Source: a virus
Strand: one strand, 5' to 3'
IMG/VR virus record: IMGVR_UViG_3300013100_000008
Coordinates: 1-40,228 of that record
DNA length: 40,228 nt
Shown: one piece after another, positions 29,269 to 36,717 of the stretch
Position numbering within the stretch: the first letter of the stretch is position 1
Layout: each line of letters opens with the position of its first letter
Notes under the pieces: model-generated
Told to the model about the DNA's origin: nothing
Databases searched by the model: none
The model's input: the letters and a program-made list of their open reading frames with translations, nothing else
Made by a program: the position numbers and the translations under genes

Positions 29269-29442
29269 ATGGCAATTACGAACGTGAACGGCAAGCGATC
29301 GAAGCTGATCGGCGTTTGGGTCGACGGCAGCCTGAAATTGCAGACCAGAGACGCAGGTGTCGCATATAGCGCTGCCGCCGAGTTCATGAAGCAGCGCAAC
29401 CGGGGCGTGTGGCTTGCGCCGGTCGGATCGTTCTACATCTGA
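29269..29442 (+). CDS. Small hypothetical protein
   Basis: This 57-residue protein starts at ATG 29269 after a perfect AAGGAGG at 29256-29262. Sequence is basic and beta-rich (KLIGVWVDGSLKLQTRDAG; later GVWLAPVGSFYI). It stands alone between two structured gaps. The open frame extends upstream through the tRNA-like element but that part is not coding. Function unknown. Confidence 0.65.
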   Translation: MAITNVNGKRSKLIGVWVDGSLKLQTRDAGVAYSAAAEFMKQRNRGVWLAPVGSFYI

Positions 29443-29448
29443 ACACCA

Positions 29449-29568
29449 GCCCGTGCGTGCGCTCACAGATCGGCGCACGGGCACTAAACCCGCGTTCTGG
29501 GGTTCGCGGGTTGCGTGGTCTGGGGTCACGCGTTGGGAGGTCGGGTGCATGGGGTTATCCAGCCTCCC
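29449..29568 (+). other. Three consecutive inverted repeats in a gap
   Basis: GCCCGTGCG/CGCACGGGC (29449-29457 with 29474-29482), AACCCGCG/CGCGGGTT (29487-29494 with 29505-29512) and GGGAGG/CCTCCC (29535-29540 with 29563-29568) follow each other. The last is followed by a short A/T run. The first two are perfect and may terminate the 29269 transcript; the series may also include a leader of the next operon. Confidence 0.6.
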
Positions 29569-29606
29569 ACAAAAAGTTTTGGTGATGACACGAAGGAGTG
29601 AACGAC

Positions 29607-29963
29607 ATGGAACGTGAAGCGCAAGCAATGTTCGTATCGCCGGGTGTGATCACGCACGTTACTGGTGAACGTGGAGTAGTAAAACACGTCATCCATGATC
29701 GCTATGGCGAGACCACCGGCGCGATCGTACGGCTAGACGAGAGACCATCACTCTTCTATGTGGAACTCGGCATGAGAGCGATCACGTGTACGTGTGGCGC
29801 AGATGCGTTAAGGCGAGAACATCACCACGAGCAGTGCGACCTGATGTCCAATCTCTCCACCCTGTACCGCGAGGTGACAGGTTGGCGCGAGATTAGCCGT
29901 GACGATTTCGATGAACTAACCGGCATCGATTCATTGCGACGCGAGTTCGGGTGGGACGTCTGA
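29607..29963 (+). CDS. Hypothetical protein with CxC-HH-C element
   Basis: This is a 118-residue protein, first of the long early operon. AAGGAG 29593-29598 precedes ATG 29607. The N-terminal part is beta-rich (GVITHVTGERGVVKHVIHDR); residues about 62-80 contain CTCGADALRREHHHEQC, a likely metal site. Not recognised. Confidence 0.62.
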   Translation: MEREAQAMFVSPGVITHVTGERGVVKHVIHDRYGETTGAIVRLDERPSLFYVELGMRAITCTCGADALRREHHHEQCDLMSNLSTLYREVTGWREISRDDFDELTGIDSLRREFGWDV

Positions 29964-30073
29964 TGTTCGCGTTCTTGTGTCGCCTGCACCGTGATCGTCG
30001 TCTTCGTGATGCGGGTGTGGTTGTTGGCACGCTCGCATACCAACGCGCAATGAACAAAGGAGTCCACCGATGA
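29963..30073 (+). CDS. Tiny basic hypothetical protein
   Basis: This is a 36-residue frame (MFAFLCRLHRDRRLRDAG...) with TGATG overlap upstream and ATGA overlap downstream, fully bridging two genes. It has an arginine-rich centre and hydrophobic C-half. The overlap pattern is the main support. Confidence 0.5.
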   Translation: MFAFLCRLHRDRRLRDAGVVVGTLAYQRAMNKGVHR

Positions 30074-30585
30074 ATGGATTTACGGCAAGCAACGGCGTTC
30101 GAGTATCCACAAACGATAGTGGTGGTGTCGATGTCGGGTTGAAAACTCTCTACGCTAGCGAGTCATTAGCGGTTCGCGAGTTCTTCCAGCACGAACGTGA
30201 CAAACAACTCGGGCGGTGGCGTTGGCCCGAAAACCCTGATGTCGTCGTGTACCTCGACGGGCACGCATCGCGCCGAAGCGTCACCGTCTTCCTCGAGAAG
30301 ACGGGCGGAATCATAATTGGAATGACTGAAAGATTCCTCGACTCCGTTCCCAACGACGGCTTCGAAGCGCGGGCCGCGGCCCGCGCGTACTTCGAGGCTC
30401 ACCCGGAACGTAAGCCTTGGCATGACGCGAAGACCGGTGAGGTGTGGGTAATTACGGTTGACGGCGAAGAGTCAGCGTGGACGGTGAACAACAAGGACAA
30501 GTTCGAAAACCCGGATTCGACGTATGAGCTGACGAACCCGACTATCACTGCCGCTCGTCGCATTTGGCCGGTGTCTGATGACTGA
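30070..30585 (+). CDS. Conserved actinophage protein, unknown function
   Basis: This is a 171-residue protein. The C-terminal part (EAHPERKPWHDAKTGEVWVI then TVDGEESAWTVNNKDKFE) recurs in many actinophage early regions, from memory. Strands alternate with polar loops. Overlaps both neighbours; no enzyme motif seen. Confidence 0.7.
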   Translation: MNGFTASNGVRVSTNDSGGVDVGLKTLYASESLAVREFFQHERDKQLGRWRWPENPDVVVYLDGHASRRSVTVFLEKTGGIIIGMTERFLDSVPNDGFEARAAARAYFEAHPERKPWHDAKTGEVWVITVDGEESAWTVNNKDKFENPDSTYELTNPTITAARRIWPVSDD

Positions 30586-30760
30586 TACGCCTTGGGTGCT
30601 GATTGAACGGGTTGCGGCGGCAATGTACACGACACCTGACCCTAACGAACCGGATGCACCCATCGCACCATGGCCACCAACACACCCGGATGATCACGCC
30701 TGGTGGATGGCACACGCAAAAGCAGCAATCAACGCAATTGAGGAGTCGGATCATGGATGA
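30578..30760 (+). CDS. Small conserved phage protein
   Basis: This is a 60-residue protein (WVLIERVAAAMYTTPDPNEP, then WWMAHAKAAINAIEES). It consists of two helices around a proline/aspartate-rich loop. The same helix-PD-loop-WW-helix style recurs at 36107 and is common in actinophages. Overlaps neighbours by 8 bases each side. Confidence 0.6.
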   Translation: MTDTPWVLIERVAAAMYTTPDPNEPDAPIAPWPPTHPDDHAWWMAHAKAAINAIEESDHG

Positions 30761-30905
30761 CGCGATTTTCCGTGCCCTTGTGGACGGCAACAGGTTGAAC
30801 CTCGCATACCGGATTGGTCTCGGTGACATGTGGGACGCGATCGAACAAACACTTGGTCACCGTGCCACATTCATGACCACCGAACAGAGAGAAGCAGCAC
30901 GATGA
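30753..30905 (+). CDS. Small hypothetical protein
   Basis: This is a 50-residue protein, largely helical (MDDAIFRALVDGNRLNLAYR then DMWDAIEQTLGHRATF). ATG 30753 overlaps the previous stop and its end overlaps the next ATG. Not recognised. Confidence 0.55.
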   Translation: MDDAIFRALVDGNRLNLAYRIGLGDMWDAIEQTLGHRATFMTTEQREAAR

Positions 30906-31120
30906 ACACCTACACGGATGCACAGATGCTTTACATGCTCTGCCTTGCGCTGGATGAAGGTATCGAAGGCATCGAACACACCGAAGACCTGAACGTACTC
31001 CTGGTCAAGATGATCGGCGAGCACTGGGGCATGTCCGACGAGGAAACGCCGATTGATCAGGTGGATGCCGCTTTCGAACAGTTGGCTCCGTACATTCCTG
31101 CTCATCTGGTGGAGACGTGA
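30902..31120 (+). CDS. Small acidic hypothetical protein
   Basis: This is a 72-residue, strongly acidic helical protein (MNTYTDAQMLYMLCLALDEG, later DEETPIDQVDAAFEQLAPY). Acidic mini-proteins in phage early operons can mimic DNA or inhibit host enzymes; nothing specific is seen here. Confidence 0.6.
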   Translation: MNTYTDAQMLYMLCLALDEGIEGIEHTEDLNVLLVKMIGEHWGMSDEETPIDQVDAAFEQLAPYIPAHLVET

Positions 31121-31311
31121 TCACCATTCGTTTTGCGGCGTTCACTCTCGCCGCCACATGTCTGATAGCACTCGCAATCACACCCAACAGCCCCGCGACA
31201 ATCATTCTCGCGGGGTTCTTTTTCGCCTGCTTCGGGGTAGTCGCATGGACATGCCGCAGCGGTAAGAACACGAGGAGACGTGAGACATGTCGAAACCAAG
31301 CGATCGATTGA
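31117..31311 (+). CDS. Small two-span membrane protein
   Basis: This is a 64-residue protein from GTG 31117, overlapping the previous stop. Hydrophobic spans lie at about 3-22 (TIRFAAFTLAATCLIALAIT) and 27-45 (ATIILAGFFFACFGVVAW), followed by a basic tail that overlaps the next gene. Superinfection or envelope role possible; not shown. Confidence 0.6.
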   Translation: MITIRFAAFTLAATCLIALAITPNSPATIILAGFFFACFGVVAWTCRSGKNTRRRETCRNQAID

Positions 31312-31550
31312 TTGCCCGACTGATCCGAGAAGGACACATAGAGCCCGGTGAGTATCGAGTGCGGCGAACTTACGCCGGCTTTTGGCAGCGGCGCGAGGGG
31401 GCATTCTCCTGGGATCTCGAAACTACTGACGGACACCACGCGAATGTCGGATCACAGTACACGGTAAAAGAGTGTGTGGACGCCGACGATTGGGAATGGT
31501 CGGGGTCTGGGATCTTGCCAGGCGCAAAGGTGGCTCGTGATGACTCTTGA
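31287..31550 (+). CDS. Hypothetical protein
   Basis: This is an 87-residue protein with GAGGAGACGTGAGAC before ATG 31287. It has a basic N-terminal helix (RLIARLIREGHIEPGEYRVR) and an aromatic beta-rich remainder (GFWQRREGAFSWDLETTDGH; DDWEWSGSG). Not recognised. Confidence 0.6.
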   Translation: MSKPSDRLIARLIREGHIEPGEYRVRRTYAGFWQRREGAFSWDLETTDGHHANVGSQYTVKECVDADDWEWSGSGILPGAKVARDDS

Positions 31551-31722
31551 TGAGGCGGAAACACGGCTATCCCAAGAACGCGCATACCTCATCCGCGCCG
31601 AACACACCGGCATCGGATCAGTAATCGCACTCGCACAGGGCAACGTCGAGCGCTGGGAGAAAGTTGTTCGCCAACTTCGGCTAGAGGATTCGGGCGGATG
31701 GAAAGGACTAGGCCATGGCTGA
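31540..31722 (+). CDS. Small helical hypothetical protein
   Basis: This 60-residue helix-rich protein (LDEAETRLSQERAYLIRAEH then GNVERWEKVVRQLRLED) resembles a short coiled-coil. It overlaps the upstream gene by 11 bases and the downstream gene by 8. Not recognised. Confidence 0.55.
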   Translation: MTLDEAETRLSQERAYLIRAEHTGIGSVIALAQGNVERWEKVVRQLRLEDSGGWKGLGHG

Positions 31723-31903
31723 ATACACTGACGCACAGATTGAACGCGCCATACGTCTCGCACTCGAAAAGCAGGACGTGAACGCGATACCTGGACTCAT
31801 CAGACTGCTCGCACTACAGAACCCTAGACGTGCCGACATGGTGCGTCAGACCATCCTCTACGGCCTCAACATTGCCGCGAATAGAGAAGGAGACGCGACA
31901 TGA
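31715..31903 (+). CDS. Small helical hypothetical protein
   Basis: This is a 62-residue protein, almost all helix (YTDAQIERAIRLALEKQDVN, then ALQNPRRADMVRQTILYGLN). The YTDAQ start is shared with the 30902 gene, which may point to a common origin. Overlaps both neighbours. Confidence 0.55.
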   Translation: MAEYTDAQIERAIRLALEKQDVNAIPGLIRLLALQNPRRADMVRQTILYGLNIAANREGDAT

Positions 31904-32070
31904 GTTCACGCATATCAGTCACACACTCCGAATCCGGCTGCTGGCTCGTCAAACGCGGCGAATATGTTCTCGCCATCTTCCCCCGCCACTACTGGAAAGA
32001 CGCACTCAGAGAAGCACACGTCGAAGCCAGATACAACAATTTAGGCATCGTCGGATTGGAATTCGTATGA
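31900..32070 (+). CDS. Small hypothetical protein
   Basis: This is a 56-residue protein (MSSRISVTHSESGCWLVKRG, YWKDALREAHVEARYNN) with a beta-hairpin-like start and one helix. The ATGA and ATGA overlaps on both sides link it into the operon. Not recognised. Confidence 0.55.
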   Translation: MSSRISVTHSESGCWLVKRGEYVLAIFPRHYWKDALREAHVEARYNNLGIVGLEFV

Positions 32071-32540
32071 TCGACACGGACATGCCCGCCAAGCGTATTG
32101 GGCGTCCGCCAGTTCCGGTAATGGATCGGCTTATGTCTCGCGTTACCGAGACCAACCAGGGGTGCTGGAACTATGCACCAGACACTCGCGGCGGAACCTC
32201 CTACCGACAGATCGCGCTAAGGGAGAGCGGCAGGCCCGTACTCAGGTACGCACACCGCGTCTCATATGAGCATCTGGTCGGGCCAATCCCGAAGGGGATG
32301 CAGCTCGACCACTTGTGCAGGAACCGCATGTGCGTGAACCCGGCACACCTCGAGCCTGTCACTGCTAGGGAGAACACGCGTAGGGCAACATCCCTCATCA
32401 CCGCGTGCCCCAGCGGGCACGCCTACACGGACGAGAACACGGGCATTTCCTCGGGCGACGGAATGAACCGGCGCTACTGCCGTGAGTGCAAGCGCATCAA
32501 GGCACGTGACCGCCATCGCAGAATCAAGGAGACCACATGA
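32067..32540 (+). CDS. HNH endonuclease (HNH_3-type)
   Basis: This is a 157-residue protein: TSYRQIALRESGRPVLRYAH, then MQLDHLCRNRMCVNPAHLEP (HNH metal motif) and a C-terminal CPSGH...YCRECKR zinc element. It matches the 27794 protein in domain order. It overlaps neighbours by 4 bases each, so insertion was followed by tight fitting or the gene serves a phage role. Confidence 0.82.
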   Translation: MIDTDMPAKRIGRPPVPVMDRLMSRVTETNQGCWNYAPDTRGGTSYRQIALRESGRPVLRYAHRVSYEHLVGPIPKGMQLDHLCRNRMCVNPAHLEPVTARENTRRATSLITACPSGHAYTDENTGISSGDGMNRRYCRECKRIKARDRHRRIKETT

Positions 32541-33214
32541 CTCTCACGACTTACGCCGATCTCGAACAAGGAAGCCCGGAGTGGCTGGCTGCGAGATGCG
32601 GACTCCTCACCGCGTCGACCGTGGGGAAGCTGATAACGCCGTCCACCCTCAAAGTGGCTGACAACGAAACCTCACGCGGACTCACCATGACGCTTGCCGC
32701 CGAGAGGATTACAGGGCATGTCGACTACGTGTACCCCACGGCGGATATGCAGCGCGGAAACGACGACGAGCCATTCGCGCGAGAGGCATACCGTCAGGCA
32801 TATGCACCGGTCACTGAGGTCGGGTTTATGACTCTCAAGCGGGATGACTTCACGCTGGGCTACTCGCCTGATGGTCTCGTTGGCGACGACGGACTCGTGG
32901 AAATTAAGAGCCGCAAGCCCAAGGAGCAGTTAGCTACGGTACTCCGAGGTCTTCCGCCTCTCTACAACGTGGCGCAGCTACAGACGGCCCTCTACGTGAC
33001 CGGACGCTACTGGATCGATTATGTGTCGTTCAGCGCTGGCCTTCCGCTTTGGGTGTTCCGTGTCATCCCGGATGATCGCTGGTTCGCTGCCATCGAAGCA
33101 GCGGCTAAGACATTCGAGATCAACGTCACCAACATCGTCAACAACTTCACCAGCGCCACGGCAGGACTACCCGCCACCGAACGGCGACCCGAGTACGAGG
33201 AGATCCGAATCTGA
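32537..33214 (+). CDS. YqaJ-like (lambda Exo-type) recombination exonuclease
   Basis: This is a 225-residue protein. The N-terminal GSPEWLAARCGLLTAS block and the PD-(D/E)xK core GYSPDGLV (D112) with VEIKSRK (E122, K124) define the YqaJ/lambda exonuclease fold, which digests duplex DNA 5' to 3' for single-strand annealing recombination. It is followed at once by a conserved partner gene whose ATG overlaps its stop, in the place where annealing proteins usually sit. Confidence 0.88.
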   Translation: MTLTTYADLEQGSPEWLAARCGLLTASTVGKLITPSTLKVADNETSRGLTMTLAAERITGHVDYVYPTADMQRGNDDEPFAREAYRQAYAPVTEVGFMTLKRDDFTLGYSPDGLVGDDGLVEIKSRKPKEQLATVLRGLPPLYNVAQLQTALYVTGRYWIDYVSFSAGLPLWVFRVIPDDRWFAAIEAAAKTFEINVTNIVNNFTSATAGLPATERRPEYEEIRI

Positions 33215-33765
33215 TGAACCTCGACATCAGCGACACCGTCCAGGCCAACAGCGCGCAAGTCAACGCCGACGACCTGGTACACCCCGTCACCGTGACCATC
33301 ACGAACGTTGAAAAGGGCAACACAGAACAGCCCGTATTCATCCACCTCGCAGAGTTCCCCGGACGCACGTTCAGGCCCGCAAAGACAGTTCGCCGCCTCC
33401 TGGTGGCCGCGTGGGGGAGTGATGCCGCCGCCTACATCGGGAAGCGACTCACCATCTTCAACGACCACACTGTCAAATGGGGAGGCCAGGCGGTTGGAGG
33501 CGTGCGCGTCTCTCACATGTCTGGCATCGACGGCCCGTTGACAGTGCAGCTCACGGTGACTAGAGGAAAGCGAGCACCATTCAAGGTCGAACCGCTACCC
33601 GACGCACCCGTTGTTGACCCGGCGAAGATCACTGCCGCACTCACAGCGATCAACGATGCAACCGACACCACCAAACTCGACGGCATCGAAACCTACGCAC
33701 ACACACTCGGCATCCACGCCGACGTTGCTACTGCCATCGAACAGCGACGAACCGAACTCGCATAA
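33214..33765 (+). CDS. Conserved partner of YqaJ exonuclease, candidate annealing protein
   Basis: This is a 183-residue protein. Conserved-looking blocks are QPVFIHLAEFPGRTFRPAKT, WGSDAAAYIGKRLTIFND, VGGVRVSHMSGIDGP and LTVTRGKRAPFKVEPL, which suggest an OB-like or beta-barrel fold with basic surface. The last 45 residues are helical. Phage exonucleases of this type work with a single-strand annealing protein (RecT, Redbeta, Erf); no such gene is otherwise visible here. The annealing role is inferred from position alone. Confidence 0.7.
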   Translation: MNLDISDTVQANSAQVNADDLVHPVTVTITNVEKGNTEQPVFIHLAEFPGRTFRPAKTVRRLLVAAWGSDAAAYIGKRLTIFNDHTVKWGGQAVGGVRVSHMSGIDGPLTVQLTVTRGKRAPFKVEPLPDAPVVDPAKITAALTAINDATDTTKLDGIETYAHTLGIHADVATAIEQRRTELA

Positions 33766-33777
33766 ACCAAACCACTT

Positions 33778-33810
33778 GAGGGCGCGCAACCACCACGGAT
33801 GCGCGCCCTC
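33778..33810 (+). terminator. GC-rich hairpin after recombination genes
   Basis: GAGGGCGCGC (33778-33787) and GCGCGCCCTC (33801-33810) pair perfectly over 10 bp with a 13-base loop. No U-run follows, so it may stall or protect RNA rather than terminate fully. Confidence 0.55.
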
Positions 33811-33836
33811 ACCCATACCCACAGGAGCACAGAGAC

Positions 33837-34043
33837 ATGGCCGACAGAATCGACAAGCAAGACGTCGTAGAAGCAATCGCTGAAGCGATGGATGACTTCC
33901 GGCATGAACGGCTTGGCTTCACCCTGGCCGCCTCAGACGGTAGTGAATGGGGAACTCTAGTCATCCAGACCTGGCCGGATGGTGAAGAAAGCCCATCCGT
34001 TGATTTCCTCGCCCGTGTGACGCGTCTTCGTGTCGCGAGGTAA
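33837..34043 (+). CDS. Small hypothetical protein
   Basis: This 68-residue protein starts at ATG 33837 after AGGAG. It has a helical acidic N-terminus (DKQDVVEAIAEAMDDFRHER) and beta C-terminus (GTLVIQTWPDGEESPSVDFL). It lies just before the resolvase. Not recognised. Confidence 0.6.
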   Translation: MADRIDKQDVVEAIAEAMDDFRHERLGFTLAASDGSEWGTLVIQTWPDGEESPSVDFLARVTRLRVAR

Positions 34044-34047
34044 ACCG

Positions 34048-34437
34048 GTGACGGTTTCGTTTCAGGTGCACGGAGCCCCGGCACCCCAAGGATCCAAGAC
34101 ACGCACCAGATACGGGATGTTCGAGTCATCCAAACGGGTCAAACCGTGGCGTGAAGCAGTAACCGCAGCCGCATCCAAGGAGACGCCGCTCGAGCCGCCA
34201 TACGACGTCAAAGTGTTCTTCTTCATCCAGGCACCCAAGAAGACGGACGCGCTCTACCCCGTCGCACCCAACATCGGAGACATCGACAAAATGCTCCGAG
34301 CAACCTACGACGGGCTCACAGCATCCGGCATCATCACCGACGACCGACACATCGTTGCCGGTGAACAATCCAAGGAATGGGCCGGTGTAGACGGTCCAGG
34401 CGCCGTCATCATCATCAAATCGCTGGCCGCATCGTGA
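34048..34437 (+). CDS. rusA: RusA-like Holliday junction resolvase
   Basis: This is a 129-residue protein. The opening VSFQVHGAPAPQGSKTRTR and the acidic core IGDIDKMLRATYDGL...IITDD (D78, D80, D99) match RusA family resolvases, which cut four-way junctions as dimers. The GTG 34048 start has GAGG about 8 bases upstream; GTG 34030 is in frame. It would process recombination intermediates made by the YqaJ system and clear branches before packaging. Confidence 0.85.
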   Translation: MTVSFQVHGAPAPQGSKTRTRYGMFESSKRVKPWREAVTAAASKETPLEPPYDVKVFFFIQAPKKTDALYPVAPNIGDIDKMLRATYDGLTASGIITDDRHIVAGEQSKEWAGVDGPGAVIIIKSLAAS

Positions 34438-34450
34438 ACAGGAACCAACC

Positions 34451-34582
34451 ATGACTTTCATCACAGCACCCGGCGCTATCCCCACAACGATCCCGCATGA
34501 GGCGAGACCGCACGTGTGTGGAGTTTGTCGCAACCCATTCACGGTAGGTAACCCGAACTGCCCCAACGCACCAAAGAGGTGA
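34451..34582 (+). CDS. Tiny CxxC protein
   Basis: This is a 43-residue frame (MTFITAPGAIPTTIPHEARP, then CGVCRNPFTVGNPNC) ending 6 bases before the replication gene. The cysteines could form a small zinc knuckle. Position and ribosome-like AGGAACC support it moderately. Confidence 0.5.
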   Translation: MTFITAPGAIPTTIPHEARPHVCGVCRNPFTVGNPNCPNAPKR

Positions 34583-34588
34583 TTGCCG

Positions 34589-35431
34589 ATGCCGAGAGAC
34601 AAGCGGTTGTACATGACGTTCCCGATTGATTTCTGGACGCACCCGAAGGTGTCTCGCCTGTCTGATGCGGCGTTTAGGGCGTTCGTTGAGTCAAACGGGC
34701 ACTCGAGGATGATCGAGTCTGATGGGCGTATTGAGGCTGAGGATGCGGAGTTCATGTGGCAGCCGGATGTTCTTGCCGAGCTGCTGAGATCGCACCCGAC
34801 ACGGCCTCTGATGCTCCGAAACGGCGACGAGTACGTGTTGCGTGACTATGCGGAACACCAGTTCACGAAGGCCGATCGGGATGCCCTGACGGAGAAGAAA
34901 TCGAGGGCTGGCAAGGCTTCCGCAGAGTCACGAGAGCGAGCACGCGTTCAACAGGTGTTGAACACAACTCAACAGGAGCCAACAGGGATAGAGATAGGGA
35001 TAGGGGAAGAGATAGGGGAAAGGGAAGAACTAAAAGATTCTTCGTCCGACGCTGACGCGTCCGACCCCGAAGGTGACCCCGCAGCTATCTACACCGATGG
35101 CGTCAAAGAGCTATGCGATCTTCTGGCGGAGAAGGTAAGAGCCAACGGACACACGGTCAACACTGTCGGCAAGACGTGGTGGCAAGCATGCGAACGACTC
35201 ATCCGCATCGACGGGTACTCGCTCGAGCAAATCGCATGGATGATCCACTGGTGCACCGCTGACGAGTTCTGGGCAGGGAACATCCGCTCAATGTCGAAGA
35301 TGCGGGAGAAGTTCTCGCAGATGAAAGCTCAGGCAATGCGGGGGAAAAAGCCGTCGAGTTCGAAGCCGACCCCCACGGATCGTATCGCCGCCATCCTCGC
35401 GATCGGCGAGCAAGGAGAAGTCGAAGCATGA
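34589..35431 (+). CDS. Replication initiator-like protein
   Basis: This is a 280-residue protein. The N-terminal 110 residues (LYMTFPIDFWTHPKVSRLSD, later VLRDYAEHQFTKADRDAL) form the winged-helix-like domain found in actinophage replication initiators. A low-complexity linker GIEIGIGEEIGEREE follows, then a C-terminal helical domain (TWWQACERLIRIDGYSLEQI, AWMIHWCTADEFWAGNI) similar to DnaD/phage replication proteins. AGAGGTGA precedes ATG 34589. The linker DNA carries iteron-like repeats, as lambda O does for its origin. It probably recruits helicase through the next gene. Confidence 0.78.
   Translation: MPRDKRLYMTFPIDFWTHPKVSRLSDAAFRAFVESNGHSRMIESDGRIEAEDAEFMWQPDVLAELLRSHPTRPLMLRNGDEYVLRDYAEHQFTKADRDALTEKKSRAGKASAESRERARVQQVLNTTQQEPTGIEIGIGEEIGEREELKDSSSDADASDPEGDPAAIYTDGVKELCDLLAEKVRANGHTVNTVGKTWWQACERLIRIDGYSLEQIAWMIHWCTADEFWAGNIRSMSKMREKFSQMKAQAMRGKKPSSSKPTPTDRIAAILAIGEQGEVEA
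34985..35027 (+). repeat. Iteron-like GATAG repeats, candidate replication origin
   Basis: GATAG occurs at 34987, 34993, 34999 and 35011, at 6-base spacing and then 12, within a purine-rich stretch of G and A with few T. It codes for the linker of the replication protein. An AT-richer stretch (ACTAAAAGATTCTTC) follows directly. The layout of initiator gene, internal repeats and AT-rich neighbour is that of lambda O/ori. Confidence 0.45.
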
Positions 35432-35745
35432 ACAGTTTCGAGATGAAGCGTCTGCTAGCGAAGATCAGCATCGGTGACAACAGGCAGGTTGATCAGCTGG
35501 TGATTGATGACTGGTTGGAGACGATCGGACACCTCACATACCAGGACGCTTACCAGGCGGTCGTGGCGCATCGGCGTGACTCGACCGAGTATCTGATGCC
35601 CGGTCACATCACGCGCCTTGTACGACAGCGCACACCAACCCGTGCGGTCACCATGTCGCCGGCTGTCAGCGATTGTGGCAAGCACAGGTGGTTTGACGAC
35701 GGCACGTGCAACTTCTGCGAGACAAGGAGGGATGCCGATGTCTAG
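35428..35745 (+). CDS. Probable helicase-loader-like protein with zinc ribbon
   Basis: This is a 105-residue protein overlapping the replication initiator stop. Residues 1-70 are helical (MKRLLAKISIGDNRQVDQLV, then DWLETIGHLTYQDAY) and the last 30 hold CGKHRW...CNFCETR, a short zinc ribbon. Small genes of this kind directly follow replication initiators in actinophages and are thought to help load helicase. The role is inferred from position. Confidence 0.55.
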   Translation: MNSFEMKRLLAKISIGDNRQVDQLVIDDWLETIGHLTYQDAYQAVVAHRRDSTEYLMPGHITRLVRQRTPTRAVTMSPAVSDCGKHRWFDDGTCNFCETRRDADV

Positions 35746-36106
35746 GCCGGTTGGTTTGTCAGCCTGGTATGCGGCTGAGCGTGATGCGGAGTTTGTGGCG
35801 TGTGACAGGGCTGGCATGTCGACGAAACAGTTGTCGGAACGGTTCAACGTGTCGGAGCGCACGATCTCACGGTGGCGTACACGGTTGCACATCAACCATG
35901 TGGAGCCTGCTGTACGTCACCCCGATGAGGACCGTGAACAAGCACTCGCGTTGATTCGTGAGGGTGCGTCGTTCAGTGAAGCAGCCCGAACGGTTGGCGC
36001 ACACCAGACAACGGTGCGTAGGTGGTTCCCGGATGTGGATGCGTGGTCACCGCGACAGTGCATCGAGTGGGCCGTATTTGTTCGAACCTTTAAGGACGTG
36101 GCGTAA
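35738..36106 (+). CDS. Double helix-turn-helix protein
   Basis: This is a 122-residue protein with two HTH units: MSTKQLSERFNVSERTISRW and ASFSEAARTVGAHQTTVRRW, the HTH_23/transposase-like type. A perfect AAGGAGG (35724-35730) selects ATG 35738 over ATG 35732. It may act as a regulator of early genes or at the origin. Confidence 0.7.
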   Translation: MSRPVGLSAWYAAERDAEFVACDRAGMSTKQLSERFNVSERTISRWRTRLHINHVEPAVRHPDEDREQALALIREGASFSEAARTVGAHQTTVRRWFPDVDAWSPRQCIEWAVFVRTFKDVA

Positions 36107-36388
36107 ATGGATGACAACGAGAAGCTGATCGAAGAAGCGGTGTCAGCGATGTACGAGGCAACGTTTGGTTACGCACCGTCAGCGATGGAGCCTGACACGA
36201 ACGCCGACTGGGAAAGCCTCGCCCGCGCCGCTCTGGCCGTGTTTGAGAAGGAACAGGTCGAACCGTCCGACGCGCAGGTGCATGCCGCGCTGTGCGAGTA
36301 CAACGGGATGTGGATCGATCATCCATGGTCACCCGCCGCGATGGAACGGATGCGCCGAACCCTGCGTGCTGCTGGGGGTGTGCGGTGA
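36107..36388 (+). CDS. Small conserved phage protein
   Basis: This is a 93-residue protein (LIEEAVSAMYEATFGYAPSA, then WESLARAALAVFEKEQVEP and WIDHPWSPAAMERMRRTLRA). It shares the helix-PD-loop-helix style of the 30578 gene. It starts immediately after the previous stop. Confidence 0.6.
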   Translation: MDDNEKLIEEAVSAMYEATFGYAPSAMEPDTNADWESLARAALAVFEKEQVEPSDAQVHAALCEYNGMWIDHPWSPAAMERMRRTLRAAGGVR

Positions 36389-36717
36389 AGGTGACGCTTG
36401 AGCTGCCTGATCCGATCGGTTGGGCGTTGACGGATCATGCGGAGAAACGTGGCACGGACCTCCCACACCTGATCGGCGGGATGGTGCTCAAAGCGTTCCG
36501 ACCGAAAGCGGACGGTCAAGCACCATCATTCCGTGACCGTGTGGAAACTGAATGGTCGAAGGGTGCACCAGACCCCGTGATCGCACACCGTCTGGGTGAA
36601 CCTGTCGAGTCTGTTCGTGTCGCACGCCGGTCACTGCATGTTGACCCGCACAAGTTCAAGCGCGACGAATGGGCTGCCGAACTATCCGAACCACAACAGA
36701 TCGCAGGAGCCGCATGA
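36385..36717 (+). CDS. Hypothetical protein
   Basis: The 110-residue protein starts at GTG 36385, overlapping the previous stop. It has an RHH-like opening (VKVTLELPDPIGWALTDHAE) and a C-terminal region (HRLGEPVESVRVARRSLHVD) that may be an HTH. Possible DNA-binding protein; not assigned. Confidence 0.58.
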   Translation: MKVTLELPDPIGWALTDHAEKRGTDLPHLIGGMVLKAFRPKADGQAPSFRDRVETEWSKGAPDPVIAHRLGEPVESVRVARRSLHVDPHKFKRDEWAAELSEPQQIAGAA

